Assembly (NCBI GenBank): GCA_017052515.1
Contig: JAFHKR010000039.1
Span: 1,922,001-1,986,000, forward strand
Source: Fictibacillus nanhaiensis
Lineage (GTDB): Bacteria; Bacillota; Bacilli; Bacillales; Fictibacillaceae
Length of the DNA stretch: 64,000 bases
Direction: 5' to 3'
Under the pieces are notes generated by a model that made no database searches, had not been told where the DNA came from, and was given only the letters and a program-made list of their open reading frames with translations. Position numbers and translations under genes: made by a program. Below, piece by piece: positions 35,281 to 44,482 of the stretch (its first letter is position 1; every line of letters begins with the position of its first letter).

Positions 35281-35398
35281 ATCTTTATCAAATGTATCTT
35301 ATCAAAAAAGCCCAAGAAAAAGAAGGCTTTTCTTTGTTATACTGGTTAAGAAGAACCTATATGATTTGAAATTGAACTTACATAAGGTGGGAATACGA

Positions 35399-35707
35399 AT
35401 GAATTGGAGAAACCTGATTCTAGCAGGCCTTACAGGCGCTGCAATCGGTTATGTTGTTACAAAAAAGCAGACAGAGACCATCACACCCGAAAAAGCATTA
35501 AAACAATTGAAAGAAAAAGCAAGTGAGCATTACAAAATCTCTGGAGCTTGGATCATGGTTAAAGCAGAGGAAAAGAACGTGCATGGCCTCCCATACTCTG
35601 TTTATAAAGGTGGTTTTTCAAACTCATCACCTGGAACAGAAGCTTCTCATTTCGAATTTTTATTAGATGCTTCAACTGGAAGTCTGCTGCAGCTTATTCA
35701 AAAATAA
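35399..35707 (+). CDS. ytzB: Small PepSY-like secreted or membrane protein (YtzB-like)
   Basis: 102 residues. A short N-terminal hydrophobic segment (NLILAGLTGAAIGYVVT) could anchor it. The rest (ALKQLKEKASEHYKISGAWI and the end FEFLLDASTGSLLQLIQ) resembles a single PepSY domain, found in small proteins thought to inhibit or modulate peptidases. ATG at 35399 after AAGGTGGG. The frame upstream of this overlaps the preQ1 aptamer and is not coding. The gene symbol rests on position and size, so it is tentative. Confidence 0.65.
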   Translation: MNWRNLILAGLTGAAIGYVVTKKQTETITPEKALKQLKEKASEHYKISGAWIMVKAEEKNVHGLPYSVYKGGFSNSSPGTEASHFEFLLDASTGSLLQLIQK

Positions 35708-35742
35708 AGGCTGTTTTCTTAGACTTTGTTGCTTGTGAAAGT

Positions 35743-35785
35743 GTTGATTTCCGTTTCTGAATGCTCGCTTTGCACTCCAATCAAC
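35743..35785. repeat. Internally deleted relative of the 19346 repeat
   Basis: 43 bp beginning GTTGATTTCCG, continuing TGCTCGCTTT and then jumping to TGCACTCCAATCAAC. These are the outer ends of the 129-bp element at 19346-19474, lacking the GC-rich hairpin core between CTCGCTTT and GCACT. It is in a gap of about 200 bases downstream of the PepSY-like gene. Confidence 0.7.
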
Positions 35786-35868
35786 TTTCAAAGATGACAA
35801 GGAGTGACAAGCAACAATCTTTTTGAATAGAAGCGTTTTAGAAGAGAAACAAACATATAAGTAAAATC

Positions 35869-35903
35869 AAAAAGCCCTTAGGTCACTTTTCCTAAGGGCT
35901 TTC
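35869..35903 (-). terminator. Terminator of the signal-peptide membrane protein gene
   Basis: Arms AAAGCCCTTAGG / CCTAAGGGCTTT around an 8-base loop, A-rich before (T-rich on the minus strand). Strong and possibly bidirectional. Confidence 0.88.
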
Positions 35904-35911
35904 TTATAAAA

Positions 35912-36448
35912 TTAACGATATAGTTTAGTTTGATCGTAAAGGTTGTTGTCGATCTTGAATTTCGTAGTAAGATACTGACGCTTTTCCCAAACCGTTAAGA
36001 TGAATAATGGAACGATGATCAAAACGAATAATAACGCCGTTACAACGATCCAGTCCATATGTGTTCCAAGATCAGACTCATGTGCTTTTTTGTAATCTTT
36101 AATTTGAGAATTTGCTTTAGCTACAGCAGCTTCAGCTAAAAGCTCATTTTTGTCAGCATCATAGAACACAACTTCTGTGTGATCGAAGTAAAAGATGTTA
36201 TCTCTAACTGTATCGTAGTTAGCAATGGCAACCGTAACTTCAGATGCATCTAATTTAGAATCTTGGTTTGGATACGTTTCAATATCTGTTAATGTGAGTG
36301 AACCCTTTTTTAAATCCTTATGCTTACTTTCAATTCCCTTTTCAATGGTCTTTTTCATTTCATCTGTAGCTTGCTCTGCAGATGCAAAAGTACCAATGGA
36401 CAAAAACAGTGCTAGAACGGTAAAAATGGCAACTAACTGTTTTTTCAT
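35912..36448 (-). CDS. Unknown secreted/membrane protein with signal peptide and C-terminal membrane segment
   Basis: 178 residues; I do not recognise the family. A signal peptide (MKKQLVAIFTVLALFLSIGT, with a likely cut after ASA) is followed by about 105 residues outside the membrane, rich in Lys/Asp/Glu. One strong membrane segment (WIVVTALLFVLIIVPLFIL) and a basic cytoplasmic tail (EKRQYLTTKF...) end it. This is a type I membrane protein topology. ATG at 36448 after AGAGGGG, rather than the frame's first Met 8 codons earlier. Monocistronic. Confidence 0.75.
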   Translation of the reverse strand: MKKQLVAIFTVLALFLSIGTFASAEQATDEMKKTIEKGIESKHKDLKKGSLTLTDIETYPNQDSKLDASEVTVAIANYDTVRDNIFYFDHTEVVFYDADKNELLAEAAVAKANSQIKDYKKAHESDLGTHMDWIVVTALLFVLIIVPLFILTVWEKRQYLTTKFKIDNNLYDQTKLYR

Positions 36449-36583
36449 TTTAAATCCCCTCTCATTTTTCACCCTTAAGTGTTTAAGAAATAAATAAAGT
36501 TCATCATTACATGCCTCTCATATTTTAACATATACTGTCGATTTCGACATTCACTTGAAAATGGAAAATATGTGACGGTTTTT

Positions 36584-37426
36584 CTACATTTTTGGTGAGC
36601 GTGGTACTCTCTCTAGCCATTCACCGTTCTTATCCCACTTAACAGCACGATAAATACAATCATGATAGAAGAAATACCATGTGTCAGGCTTAATCCATTT
36701 TTGTTTTTGAAAGATAGAAGTCATAGGATAATCATCATAAGCTAGCACCCACAATGGGTTATGATGGGCGTGAGTAGGCATGATATCACCGATGTGATAA
36801 ATTTTTTCACCATTCTCTATTGTTAGTTCGATCAGTGAATGGCCATCACTGTGTCCACCTGTATGAACCATTCTGATCCCTTTTATAACCTCGATCTCTT
36901 CTTTAAACGTCTTTACTTGTTCTTGAATAGGTTCCCAATTTTCTTTCCAATATGTATTCTGAGATCTGATATTTGGATTCTTAAGCTCATTCCATTCTGT
37001 TTCAGAAGTGTAAATAACAGCGTTTTCAAAAACAGGTACTAACTGATCATCTTCCCATCTCGTTAAGCCAGAGGCATGATCAAAATGCATATGAGTCATT
37101 AGAATGATATCAATATCAGCTGTTGTTAAACCTTCTTTTTCTAAACTCTTTTCAATAAAAGACTCTTCTGTTACTCCATAATTTCTCTTTTGTTTTTCTG
37201 TTAATTTACCAAAACCGATTCCAGACTCGATCAATATGTTCTTTCCTTCATACCCTTGAACAAGAATAGGCTCTGTTCTCAGTTCGATCTGATTCTTCTC
37301 GTTAACAGGGTATTTTCTTTCCCACAAAGGCTTTGGAACAACTCCAAACATAGCTCCACCATCCATATGTGTAACCCCGCCGTCCAACCAGGTTAGGGTC
37401 TTCGTTCCGATTTTCCACTGATCCAT
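36584..37426 (-). CDS. ytnP: Metallo-beta-lactamase fold hydrolase YtnP
   Basis: 280 residues. The zinc site [14 protein letters not shown] and downstream [11 protein letters not shown] and [13 protein letters not shown] ligands identify the AHL-lactonase-like branch of the metallo-beta-lactamase superfamily. B. subtilis YtnP degrades acyl-lactone type signals and interferes with Streptomyces development. N-terminus [23 protein letters not shown] is typical. ATG after GAAAGGAG. Followed by no close gene. Confidence 0.9.
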   Translation of the reverse strand: MDQWKIGTKTLTWLDGGVTHMDGGAMFGVVPKPLWERKYPVNEKNQIELRTEPILVQGYEGKNILIESGIGFGKLTEKQKRNYGVTEESFIEKSLEKEGLTTADIDIILMTHMHFDHASGLTRWEDDQLVPVFENAVIYTSETEWNELKNPNIRSQNTYWKENWEPIQEQVKTFKEEIEVIKGIRMVHTGGHSDGHSLIELTIENGEKIYHIGDIMPTHAHHNPLWVLAYDDYPMTSIFQKQKWIKPDTWYFFYHDCIYRAVKWDKNGEWLERVPRSPKM

Positions 37427-37492
37427 ATTTTTTCTCCTTTCTATTTCGAGCTCCCTACAAGTGTATCATAAGAAACAGAGATCGGATGAAAA

Positions 37493-37518
37493 GAAAAAAC
37501 CCAAGCATATGCTTGGGT
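37493..37518 (-). terminator. trmB terminator
   Basis: Palindromic arms ACCCAAGC / GCTTGGGT with loop ATAT, minus-strand T run, 3 bases after the trmB stop. Confidence 0.85.
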
Positions 37519-37520
37519 CT

Positions 37521-38162
37521 TTAAGAACGGAATTGTGCTTCCATACGGTAAATTCGATATCCTTTTTCAGAGAATTTCTCTTCATATTCTGTCATGATGT
37601 TATCTTCCATATCACTTTTATGAAGATCAAGACTTACTTGGTTAAAAAACATACCATAGGTAGACATACTATGAAGTGAATATTCGAACAACCCTTGATT
37701 ATCAGTCTTGAAATGAATTTCACCTGGCTTTTTTAATACCGTCTCATATCTCTTAAGAAAACTTTCATGTGTTAATCTTCTTTTTGCATGCTTGGATTTT
37801 GGCCAAGGATCTGAAAAATTGAGGTAAACACGCTCAATTTCACCCGGCTCAAAGTAATCCAGCAAGTGTGATGCATCTGCTCTAATCAGTTTTACGTTTG
37901 GTTTTTCGTCTTCTAAAATACGGTCCAGCGCAGTAATGATAATGCTATCATAAAGCTCCATACCTAAATAATTTATTGAAGGATTTTGTTTACCCATCCC
38001 ATTAATAAATTGTCCTTTGCCTGTTCCGACTTCAATATGAATCGGGTTATCATTGCCAAAAAAAGTATGCCACTTCCCTTTCATCTTTTCAGGTTCAACT
38101 GAAACATATTTAGGGTTTTCAATTAATTTTTCTTTAGCCCAAGGCTTAAATCGTTGACGCAT
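37521..38162 (-). CDS. trmB: tRNA (guanine-N7-)-methyltransferase
   Basis: 213 residues. It methylates G46 of tRNA with S-adenosylmethionine. SAM-binding [12 protein letters not shown], the catalytic region [20 protein letters not shown] and the ending [12 protein letters not shown] are all characteristic. ATG after GTGGGGAG. Neighbours ytzH and ytmP keep the B. subtilis order. Confidence 0.97.
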   Translation of the reverse strand: MRQRFKPWAKEKLIENPKYVSVEPEKMKGKWHTFFGNDNPIHIEVGTGKGQFINGMGKQNPSINYLGMELYDSIIITALDRILEDEKPNVKLIRADASHLLDYFEPGEIERVYLNFSDPWPKSKHAKRRLTHESFLKRYETVLKKPGEIHFKTDNQGLFEYSLHSMSTYGMFFNQVSLDLHKSDMEDNIMTEYEEKFSEKGYRIYRMEAQFRS

Positions 38163-38283
38163 ATTTTCTCCCCACTTTTCACACTTTTATAAACGAGTTT
38201 ATTTACTTTCATATAAGTTTTGAACGAAGGATATTTTTATAACAGAATCCATAAGCTATGCAATGAAAGGATGTGCAGCGAAA

Positions 38284-38568
38284 ATGCCATTAAATCACAA
38301 CGATCAATTGCATATTATTAGAGATCTTCTTCAAGACCATTATACCGATTGTGCTGGTTCACCATCCGAATGTGCTCAATTAGAACGTCTTGCTGCACAT
38401 TTATTGGAGAACGGTGCTGTTCATGAAGAAGTTCGAAACATCTTGTCCAACATTAATGAATATAGCCATACTGGGTTTTCACATCAGCATCTAGAAGAAC
38501 ATATTACGAATCATCGCCCACACTTAGAATCATGGATCAACACGATTCAAACGCATCATCCATATTAA
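38284..38568 (+). CDS. ytzH: YtzH-like protein
   Basis: 94 residues. The N-terminal PLNHNDQLHIIRDLLQDHYTDCAGSPSECAQLERLA matches YtzH-like proteins of bacilli. No membrane segment; His-rich throughout. Function unknown. The ATG at 38284 is 10 bases after GAAAGGATG; the frame extends a few codons upstream without support. It converges on ytmP, as in B. subtilis. Confidence 0.85.
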   Translation: MPLNHNDQLHIIRDLLQDHYTDCAGSPSECAQLERLAAHLLENGAVHEEVRNILSNINEYSHTGFSHQHLEEHITNHRPHLESWINTIQTHHPY

Positions 38569-38594
38569 GACACTATTCCCTAGGAAATAGTGTC
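38569..38594. terminator. Hairpin between convergent ytzH and ytmP
   Basis: Arms GACACTATT / AATAGTGTC around CCCTAGGA. No T run, so a weak or Rho-assisted terminator. Confidence 0.5.
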
Positions 38595-38618
38595 AGATGA
38601 TCATATATCTTGTCAGAG

Positions 38619-39410
38619 TTAGATGGAACCCGCAAGTTTCTTAATACTTTCTGCAAAATGGGCAGTCTCTTTAGACTGTCCTTTCTCTTTATACCAGAAA
38701 AAAGAACTTATTGTTTGTGCCAAAACATACCAATGCATTCTTCTTTCTAAATCATCATTAAGTGTTTCTCCATAGATTTCGAGCCATTCTTCCCATTTCT
38801 CATACGGGATATAACTATAGAGAAGCATTCCCAAATCCAGAGCTGGATCAGCGATCATTGCCCCGTCCCAGTCGATTAAGTATAATTCATCCGATTCACT
38901 TAGTAGCCAATTGTTATGATTAACATCACAATGACATACGACTAAATTATCGACCTCAACCTCAGAGGCGGTCTCCATTAGATAAGCGAAGGAATCATTG
39001 ATGATTTCTAAGTAATCTTTTTCTTTACGCATCTGCAATTGTATATCGTTTAAAAGGTCAACTGGTGTTAATCTTTTCTTCTCAAGGCGATTCATCATGC
39101 CAAGCAGTTCTTGAGATCGGTGGATTTTTGACAGAAGTTCTGCTACATTCTCACTTTTCATATCTGCTGCTTTCAGTTCACGTCCGTTTAGCCATTGTTG
39201 AGCTGTGATTACATCTCCATTACCTAACCTTTTTGTCCATAAAAGTTTCGGTACAATTCCTTCTGCAGAAAGAACAGCTAAAAACGGAGAGGAATTACGC
39301 TTTAAAAACAGTTTTTGGTTCCCATATTCAGCTATATATGCTTCTCCCGTTGCTCCGCCAGCAGGGGAAACCTGCCAATCTTCTCCCAAAATCTGTTCCA
39401 AAATGTTCAC
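38619..39410 (-). CDS. ytmP: Aminoglycoside phosphotransferase-family kinase YtmP
   Basis: 263 residues of the APH/choline kinase-like fold. Active-site loop VVCHCDVNHNNWLL (Brenner-type HxDxxxxN) and the metal-binding LIDWDGAMIADPALDL are present. The substrate is not known; antibiotic resistance is not implied. Start uncertain: the GTG at 39410 abuts AGAAGG, and a TTG at 39401 (MEQILGEDW) has better spacing. It converges on ytzH. Confidence 0.88.
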   Translation of the reverse strand: MNILEQILGEDWQVSPAGGATGEAYIAEYGNQKLFLKRNSSPFLAVLSAEGIVPKLLWTKRLGNGDVITAQQWLNGRELKAADMKSENVAELLSKIHRSQELLGMMNRLEKKRLTPVDLLNDIQLQMRKEKDYLEIINDSFAYLMETASEVEVDNLVVCHCDVNHNNWLLSESDELYLIDWDGAMIADPALDLGMLLYSYIPYEKWEEWLEIYGETLNDDLERRMHWYVLAQTISSFFWYKEKGQSKETAHFAESIKKLAGSI

Positions 39411-39513
39411 CTTCTTGTCTAGTTAAGAAATCCGTTTTTTATTAGTTGTTCGTTCAAAAAATAATAGCATTTCCGTATCAAATTAAATTACTGCGAAGTC
39501 ATTATTTTAACAC

Positions 39514-39538
39514 AAAAAATCAAGAAAAGCACTTGATT
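39514..39538 (-). terminator. amyX terminator
   Basis: Minus-strand arms AATCAAG / CTTGATT then TTTTTTGTG, 18 bases after the stop. Confidence 0.7.
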
Positions 39539-39555
39539 CTTCATTCTTTACAATC

Positions 39556-41694
39556 CTATACAGAATATAACAAAGAAAAAGATAAAGGTTCTAATCTATA
39601 CTGTTCTTCATTTAGTACTCGATGACTGGTTTTTTCATCCTCTATCGCTATCATCCATCGCTTCTCTTCAAAAGGGATAAAAATCTGTTTAGTGGTTTGG
39701 TTAAAAAGCAATAAAGCATTACTCCAATAGGAATCATTCTCTTTTATATCGGAAATCGGGAGGTGTAAATTAAACCCTAGACCGCCTTCTGGTAGTTTCC
39801 ATTCCGAAAGCACTGCTGAACTTTCATGAAAGAGAGGCTGTGTTTTCCTTATTCTAATCAGCTGTTTGAAATAATCAACTTCTTTATAAAAAGACTCACA
39901 TCGCTTCCAGTCAAACGCATTGATGCTGTCTGGAAGATTATAACTGTTCTCCTCGCCATACTTTGTTCTAAAACATTCTTGCCCCGCATGAATGAATGGA
40001 ACACCTTGTGCAAAGAGCGTAAACGCTAGAGCAAGCTGTTGTCTTTTTCTTCGCATGAATTCATCTTCAAAGGGATGTCGAATTGACAATAGATCAAACA
40101 ATGTATGATTATCGTGACATTCTGAATAATTAATGCTTTGCTCAGCTTTTAAAAAGGTATCATGTTGACCTGCATAACCTCTCATCACTTGCTTCATATG
40201 ACCTTTGATTCGGGCATCCTGATTACCATTAATAAACCCGCTCTGACCATCAGGAAAGATACTCCCTTTAACATGATCCCGAAATGCATCATTAAAAAAA
40301 GAATAGGATGGCAACTTCTTAGCAGATGATAGAGTAGCTTTTTTCTCTGGTTCTAAATTCGTATTTAAGTCCCAACCTTCTCCGAGCAAGAATACGCCAG
40401 GATTCAAAGATTTTAATTTTTCAGCTGCCAGGTTCATCGTTTCAACATCATGAATCCCCATCAGGTCGAATCGAAACCCATCCACTTTATATTCACTCAT
40501 CCAATACGTTAACGCATCTAAGATGAACTTGCGCATCATTTTCCTTTCCGATGCTGTATCATTTCCTACACCCGTTCCATTAACCGGTTTTCCGCCTTCA
40601 TCGTAACGAAAGTAATAGCCAGGAACGAGCTTTTCAAATGGTGATTCTTCTCTCTTATATACATGGTTGTAAACTACATCTAATATAACAGAGAGCCCAT
40701 TTTGTTGAAGAGTGTGAATCAATGTTTTTAATTCTTTTATTCTACAGATCGGATCATGAGGATCTGATGCATACGAGCCTTCAGGTGAAAAGAAATGAAC
40801 CGGATCATATCCCCAGTTGTACCCTGAATCAGGTTTTGTCTCATCAACGCTTCCAAAGTCTGCAATGGGCAACAATTGCACATGAGTGATTCCGAGTCTT
40901 TTTAAGTAATCCAATCCGGTATGAAACCCATTGGTTGTTTTTGTTCCTCGTTCTGTTAATCCTAAATATTTCCCTTTATTCATGACGCCACTATCAGAAT
41001 GAATCGTTAAATCCCGAACATGAAGTTCGTAAATAATACTGTCTGTTTTTGAACGAAGATTTATCTTTTTTTCTGATCGATTCCATCCTTCAGGATCTGT
41101 TTCAGGAAGATGGATGACCACCGAATGTATACCATTTGCAGTAACAGACTTAGCATATGGGTCTGTTGTTTCAATCCATTCATGATTTACGTTTACAACA
41201 AACAGATATTCTGTAAGATGATGATCTCCTTCAAGCGTAACTTGCCAAACACCATTTTCAGTCCGCGACATTTTTTGTTCTATAAAGGAGTCAGATTGTC
41301 GAGGTTTATACTTTACTATCATTGCAAAGGCTACAGGAGACCAAACTTTAAACGTTGTACTTTCAGGAGTGTAAATTGCTCCAAGACTTGTATCATCATA
41401 ATAGAGGCTATCGAATTTTGCTGTACGCACGATGCTACCGATCATCAAAGGAATCCTTGATTCGTTAAAAGTAACCCAATATCGGTTTTTTAGGTCAATC
41501 GGTATTCTCGTTCTGCATTTATAGATCACTACCTCATCATAATATTCTTGTTTATCAATAGTTAATGGCTGGGATACCTTCTTATCATCTACCAATGAAA
41601 GTGACGGAATGATCGGAAAGGGCTTATTCACTACAATCGTTATCATAGAAAAATCATCAATATATGCAGAAATCGAAATATGATCAACTTTCAT
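39556..41694 (-). CDS. amyX: Type I pullulanase
   Basis: 712 residues without a signal peptide, so intracellular. It cuts alpha-1,6 branches of glycogen-derived or imported maltodextrins. A CBM48-like beta domain (about 100-190) precedes the GH13 barrel. The barrel has YNWGYDPVHFFSPEGSY (pullulanase signature), DVVYNHV, DGFRFDLMGIHD (nucleophile Asp), FLLGEGWD (acid Glu) and ECHDNHTLFD. The frame runs to a GTG at 41703 within the ribosome site; the ATG at 41694 (MKVDHISIS) follows AAAGGGG. Monocistronic. No clear cre site was seen upstream. Confidence 0.94.
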   Translation of the reverse strand: MKVDHISISAYIDDFSMITIVVNKPFPIIPSLSLVDDKKVSQPLTIDKQEYYDEVVIYKCRTRIPIDLKNRYWVTFNESRIPLMIGSIVRTAKFDSLYYDDTSLGAIYTPESTTFKVWSPVAFAMIVKYKPRQSDSFIEQKMSRTENGVWQVTLEGDHHLTEYLFVVNVNHEWIETTDPYAKSVTANGIHSVVIHLPETDPEGWNRSEKKINLRSKTDSIIYELHVRDLTIHSDSGVMNKGKYLGLTERGTKTTNGFHTGLDYLKRLGITHVQLLPIADFGSVDETKPDSGYNWGYDPVHFFSPEGSYASDPHDPICRIKELKTLIHTLQQNGLSVILDVVYNHVYKREESPFEKLVPGYYFRYDEGGKPVNGTGVGNDTASERKMMRKFILDALTYWMSEYKVDGFRFDLMGIHDVETMNLAAEKLKSLNPGVFLLGEGWDLNTNLEPEKKATLSSAKKLPSYSFFNDAFRDHVKGSIFPDGQSGFINGNQDARIKGHMKQVMRGYAGQHDTFLKAEQSINYSECHDNHTLFDLLSIRHPFEDEFMRRKRQQLALAFTLFAQGVPFIHAGQECFRTKYGEENSYNLPDSINAFDWKRCESFYKEVDYFKQLIRIRKTQPLFHESSAVLSEWKLPEGGLGFNLHLPISDIKENDSYWSNALLLFNQTTKQIFIPFEEKRWMIAIEDEKTSHRVLNEEQYRLEPLSFSLLYSV

Positions 41695-41761
41695 TGAGTT
41701 CACCCCTTTTTATCGCTATTACATCATATTGAACGTAAAATGAATTTGTTATTCGTTTATA

Positions 41762-41808
41762 TAAAAAAGAGGCCCTTCCTAAATTAAATTTCCTTTAGGC
41801 AGCCTCAC
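41762..41808 (-). terminator. Terminator of ytlRQP group / small membrane protein
   Basis: Minus-strand GAGGC...CCTAAA pairs with TTTAGG...GCCTC, followed by TTTTTTAT. It lies upstream of amyX. Confidence 0.75.
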
Positions 41809-41844
41809 ACGCTTGGCAAAGATAACTAAAAAATCTATTTATCT

Positions 41845-42048
41845 TCACTCTGCATTTAAATACTTATTCTTCATTATTCTCCCTGCAATAACGATCGCTG
41901 CATAAAAGACGATCGGCACTATAATGCCAATCATTAGCTGTTCATTGGTTACATCTAAAATCCATTTCTTTAAACCAGACTTCTTTTCGATCAACATCAC
42001 CCAAAGGAATGCGAAGAGTGCAATATTAAAAAAATCTGTCCATTTCAT
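41845..42048 (-). CDS. Small membrane protein of unknown function
   Basis: 67 residues with two hydrophobic segments (FFNIALFAFLWVMLIEK and LMIGIIVPIVFYAAIVIAG), a basic loop between them and a basic tail. ATG after GTGGGG. I do not recognise it. It lies 27 bases after ytlR on the same strand and before a terminator, so it is probably the last gene of thpR-ytlQ-ytlR. Confidence 0.65.
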   Translation of the reverse strand: MKWTDFFNIALFAFLWVMLIEKKSGLKKWILDVTNEQLMIGIIVPIVFYAAIVIAGRIMKNKYLNAE

Positions 42049-42075
42049 TTTTTATTCCCCACTCATTTTATGAAT

Positions 42076-42999
42076 TTATATCTTCACTGAAACTGACCCC
42101 GGTTGAACGTTAATACACACCGGAGTGGTACCTTTATATTCACCATCAGCATGAATCGCTACTGAGCGCCGTGTGGTAACCTCAATCTCTTTCCCTTTAA
42201 ACTGTGAGACTCCTTGAACGTTAACGTGGCCACCCCAAAATACAGAAACAAAAAGCAACAATAGCTTAAAAAGGGAAAGATCATGTACTACGCAAACATC
42301 TAGGATTCCATCGTTACACTTAGCCGATGGACAAATTTTCATACCCCCTCCATAATAGGGCATGTTACCAACTGCTACAAGCCAGACATCGTTAAACACA
42401 TGTTCTTGTCCATCGATTTTAACCTTCATTGAATCAGGTACATAAAACTTTAAAACCTTAAACAATGTAAAAACATACGCAAGTGATCCTAGTTTAAGCT
42501 TATGTAAATATTTTTTATAGGTCGATTCATTTGTAAACTTTGCAACTTCACCATCTAAACCAATACCAACCGCACTAATAAAAGAACGGATTTTATTGCT
42601 TCTTCCTATCAATTGAATGTTACCAGAATCAGTCTTGGCCATTCGATTGCGCTTCAAATAGAGAAGTTGTTTCTTTAGCCCTTTAACATCTTTTGTTAAG
42701 ACCCGAACAATATCGTTACCAGAGCCTCCTGATATAAACCCTAAAGGGATACTAGGGTTATCTCTCATCCCGTTTAAAACCTCGTGGATCGTACCGTCTC
42801 CACCTACTGCTATAACAGCTTTAATATCCTCTTTGTTTATGTATGTAATCTTCTTCGCAATTTCAGTAGCATGACCGCTAAACTCTGTGTAAAACGTTCT
42901 ATAGCTTATCTTTTCCTCGTCCATTGCCTTTTTTAATTGATCAAATGTATGAATCGCTTTTGTGTTGTTTGCGTTGATGATGAAGAAATATTTTTTCAT
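42076..42999 (-). CDS. ytlR: Diacylglycerol/lipid kinase family protein YtlR
   Basis: 307 residues of the DAGK catalytic family. AVGGDGTIHEVLNGM and PLGFISGGSGNDIVR are the nucleotide and catalytic motifs; GDGEYKGTTP-like DGEYKGTTPVCI near the end closes the fold. It probably phosphorylates a lipid head group or sphingoid-like substrate; the true substrate is unknown. ATG after AGGACG. Downstream of ytlQ (48-base gap). Confidence 0.88.
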   Translation of the reverse strand: MKKYFFIINANNTKAIHTFDQLKKAMDEEKISYRTFYTEFSGHATEIAKKITYINKEDIKAVIAVGGDGTIHEVLNGMRDNPSIPLGFISGGSGNDIVRVLTKDVKGLKKQLLYLKRNRMAKTDSGNIQLIGRSNKIRSFISAVGIGLDGEVAKFTNESTYKKYLHKLKLGSLAYVFTLFKVLKFYVPDSMKVKIDGQEHVFNDVWLVAVGNMPYYGGGMKICPSAKCNDGILDVCVVHDLSLFKLLLLFVSVFWGGHVNVQGVSQFKGKEIEVTTRRSVAIHADGEYKGTTPVCINVQPGSVSVKI

Positions 43000-43047
43000 T
43001 CAGTGCGTCCTCGATTATTATTTTTAAAAGTAATTCGACAAAATCTC

Positions 43048-43830
43048 TCAAATACCTTCAAAATAAGATTCAGACTCACTCGTTAACGGATCTTTTCTGT
43101 ATAGAGAGTTGGTCACACCTAATTTCAGAAGATCTGACACAAACTTTAATTGCTGACCTTTTATGGGTGCTGGATTTTGTTGTAGAAGTGTATGCCACTC
43201 TTTAAAATTACGTTTATCTATGTAGCTTACCTTTCTCCAGTCACTCGTAAAATCTATGAATGCATGGGGTGCAACGATGCATGGTTTTAAAGACATCTGT
43301 TTTTGATAGGGTTCCCAAGCTTCACGTAATAAAGATTGCATACGTTCAAGCCTGATAAAAGGACTCAAGATGGTTCCTTTTTGTTCAGGTCCGACGTTGC
43401 TCCAAAAACGTTTGTTATCAGCTTCTTGCCAAATGCCCTCTCCGTTCATCCAGACGATCATCCACACTTCAGTAGGACCAACTAAAATGATATTTAGTTC
43501 CACCCCTGTATTTTTTACTTGTAAGACAGGTTCATAGAACAAAAAATAGTTATCTGGAATTTCTTGAATGAGTACCTTTAGAATCTCATCGTGCAAATAT
43601 TTTTTATCCCAGTTCGAGATTTCTTTTACAGTCGATGTCGCCCAGTTCATCTGATGATGAGATAATTTTTCGCGAAATTCTCGATACAAGCGATTGCGAT
43701 TATCTGTTTGGTTTTGTTGTTGAAATGCTTTCCATCGATTCTCTTTAATTCGCATAAATAATGATTGATAATGATACAAGTTGTTTTCATATCTTGATAC
43801 ATAATCAAGCAATTTTACAAGCTGCGCCAT
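43048..43830 (-). CDS. ytlQ: YtlQ-like protein, possible degenerate NERD domain
   Basis: 260 residues. Position between thpR and ytlR identifies it as YtlQ, whose function is unknown. Residues about 95-165 (DEILKVLIQEIPDNYFLFYE, then LNIILVGPTEVWMIVWMNGEGIWQ) follow the strand pattern of nuclease-related NERD domains. The catalytic Asp would be Asn, and the E-x-K motif is replaced by Val-Trp. If the relation is real, it has lost nuclease activity. ATG after AGAGGGGATC. Confidence 0.7.
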   Translation of the reverse strand: MAQLVKLLDYVSRYENNLYHYQSLFMRIKENRWKAFQQQNQTDNRNRLYREFREKLSHHQMNWATSTVKEISNWDKKYLHDEILKVLIQEIPDNYFLFYEPVLQVKNTGVELNIILVGPTEVWMIVWMNGEGIWQEADNKRFWSNVGPEQKGTILSPFIRLERMQSLLREAWEPYQKQMSLKPCIVAPHAFIDFTSDWRKVSYIDKRNFKEWHTLLQQNPAPIKGQQLKFVSDLLKLGVTNSLYRKDPLTSESESYFEGI

Positions 43831-43848
43831 CAGATCCCCTCTCTCTTT

Positions 43849-44409
43849 TTATATGGAATAAGAGTGTATGATATGGTATTTCGGCTGTTTCTCTACATGT
43901 GTTTCATAGAGAACCACTTCATCTGCTTTAAATAGAATGTTTTCCCCATATCGTTTCCACCACGCTTTAGAATCTACCGGATTATGACCTGACTCTATAT
44001 GTTTACGTGCAAGCGTTATATGCGGTGAGTATGGTCTTTTTTCGAGTTGAAAACCTACCTTTTCACATACATAAGCCACTTGTTTTTGCAGAGTATATAA
44101 ACAGTGCTCTTCTTCAACACCTGCCCAAAAAATTCTTGGTTGATGTTCGTTTCCGAAAAAACCAAAGTGGCTTACTGATAGAGAAAAAGGGCTCTCTGTT
44201 TTACTCATCATTTTTTCGTTAAGTAACTCATGAAGGGTTTCAATCTTCTCTGATGAAGCAGCACCTAGAAAAGCTAAAGTGATGTGATAGTCATCAGGAT
44301 GTACCCATGTTTTAAAATGATGTTCGTCTTTTAACGTATTACAGATGTTTGCAAGCTTTGTTTTCGTCTCATCAGGAAGCTTGACTGCCAAAAAATAATG
44401 TCTTTGCAT
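43849..44409 (-). CDS. thpR: RNA 2',3'-cyclic phosphodiesterase (YtlP)
   Basis: 186 residues of the 2H phosphoesterase family. Both HxTx motifs are intact: YHITLAFLG (about 43) and PHITLARKH (about 128). It opens RNA 2',3'-cyclic phosphates and can join tRNA halves in vitro. A GTG at 44418 is in frame but too close to AAGGTG; the ATG at 44409 (MQRHYFLAV) is preferred. First gene of the thpR-ytlQ-ytlR group. Confidence 0.9.
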   Translation of the reverse strand: MQRHYFLAVKLPDETKTKLANICNTLKDEHHFKTWVHPDDYHITLAFLGAASSEKIETLHELLNEKMMSKTESPFSLSVSHFGFFGNEHQPRIFWAGVEEEHCLYTLQKQVAYVCEKVGFQLEKRPYSPHITLARKHIESGHNPVDSKAWWKRYGENILFKADEVVLYETHVEKQPKYHIIHSYSI

Positions 44410-44482
44410 CTTTTTCACACACCTTCATTTATTTTATCAAAGAATCGATGAATTCATCTGCTTTTTTCATACGTGATTTATT

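Noticed and set aside
35261-35398. N-terminal extension of the PepSY-like protein
   Set aside because: It would overlap the preQ1 aptamer of the opposite strand; the ATG at 35399 has a good Shine-Dalgarno.
38619-39410. Aminoglycoside resistance gene
   Set aside because: The kinase motifs belong to a broad superfamily, and the position matches the conserved housekeeping gene ytmP.
41704-41761. cre site upstream of amyX
   Set aside because: TGTAATAGCGATAAAA on the minus strand looks similar at first, but the spacing of the conserved bases does not fit the consensus.
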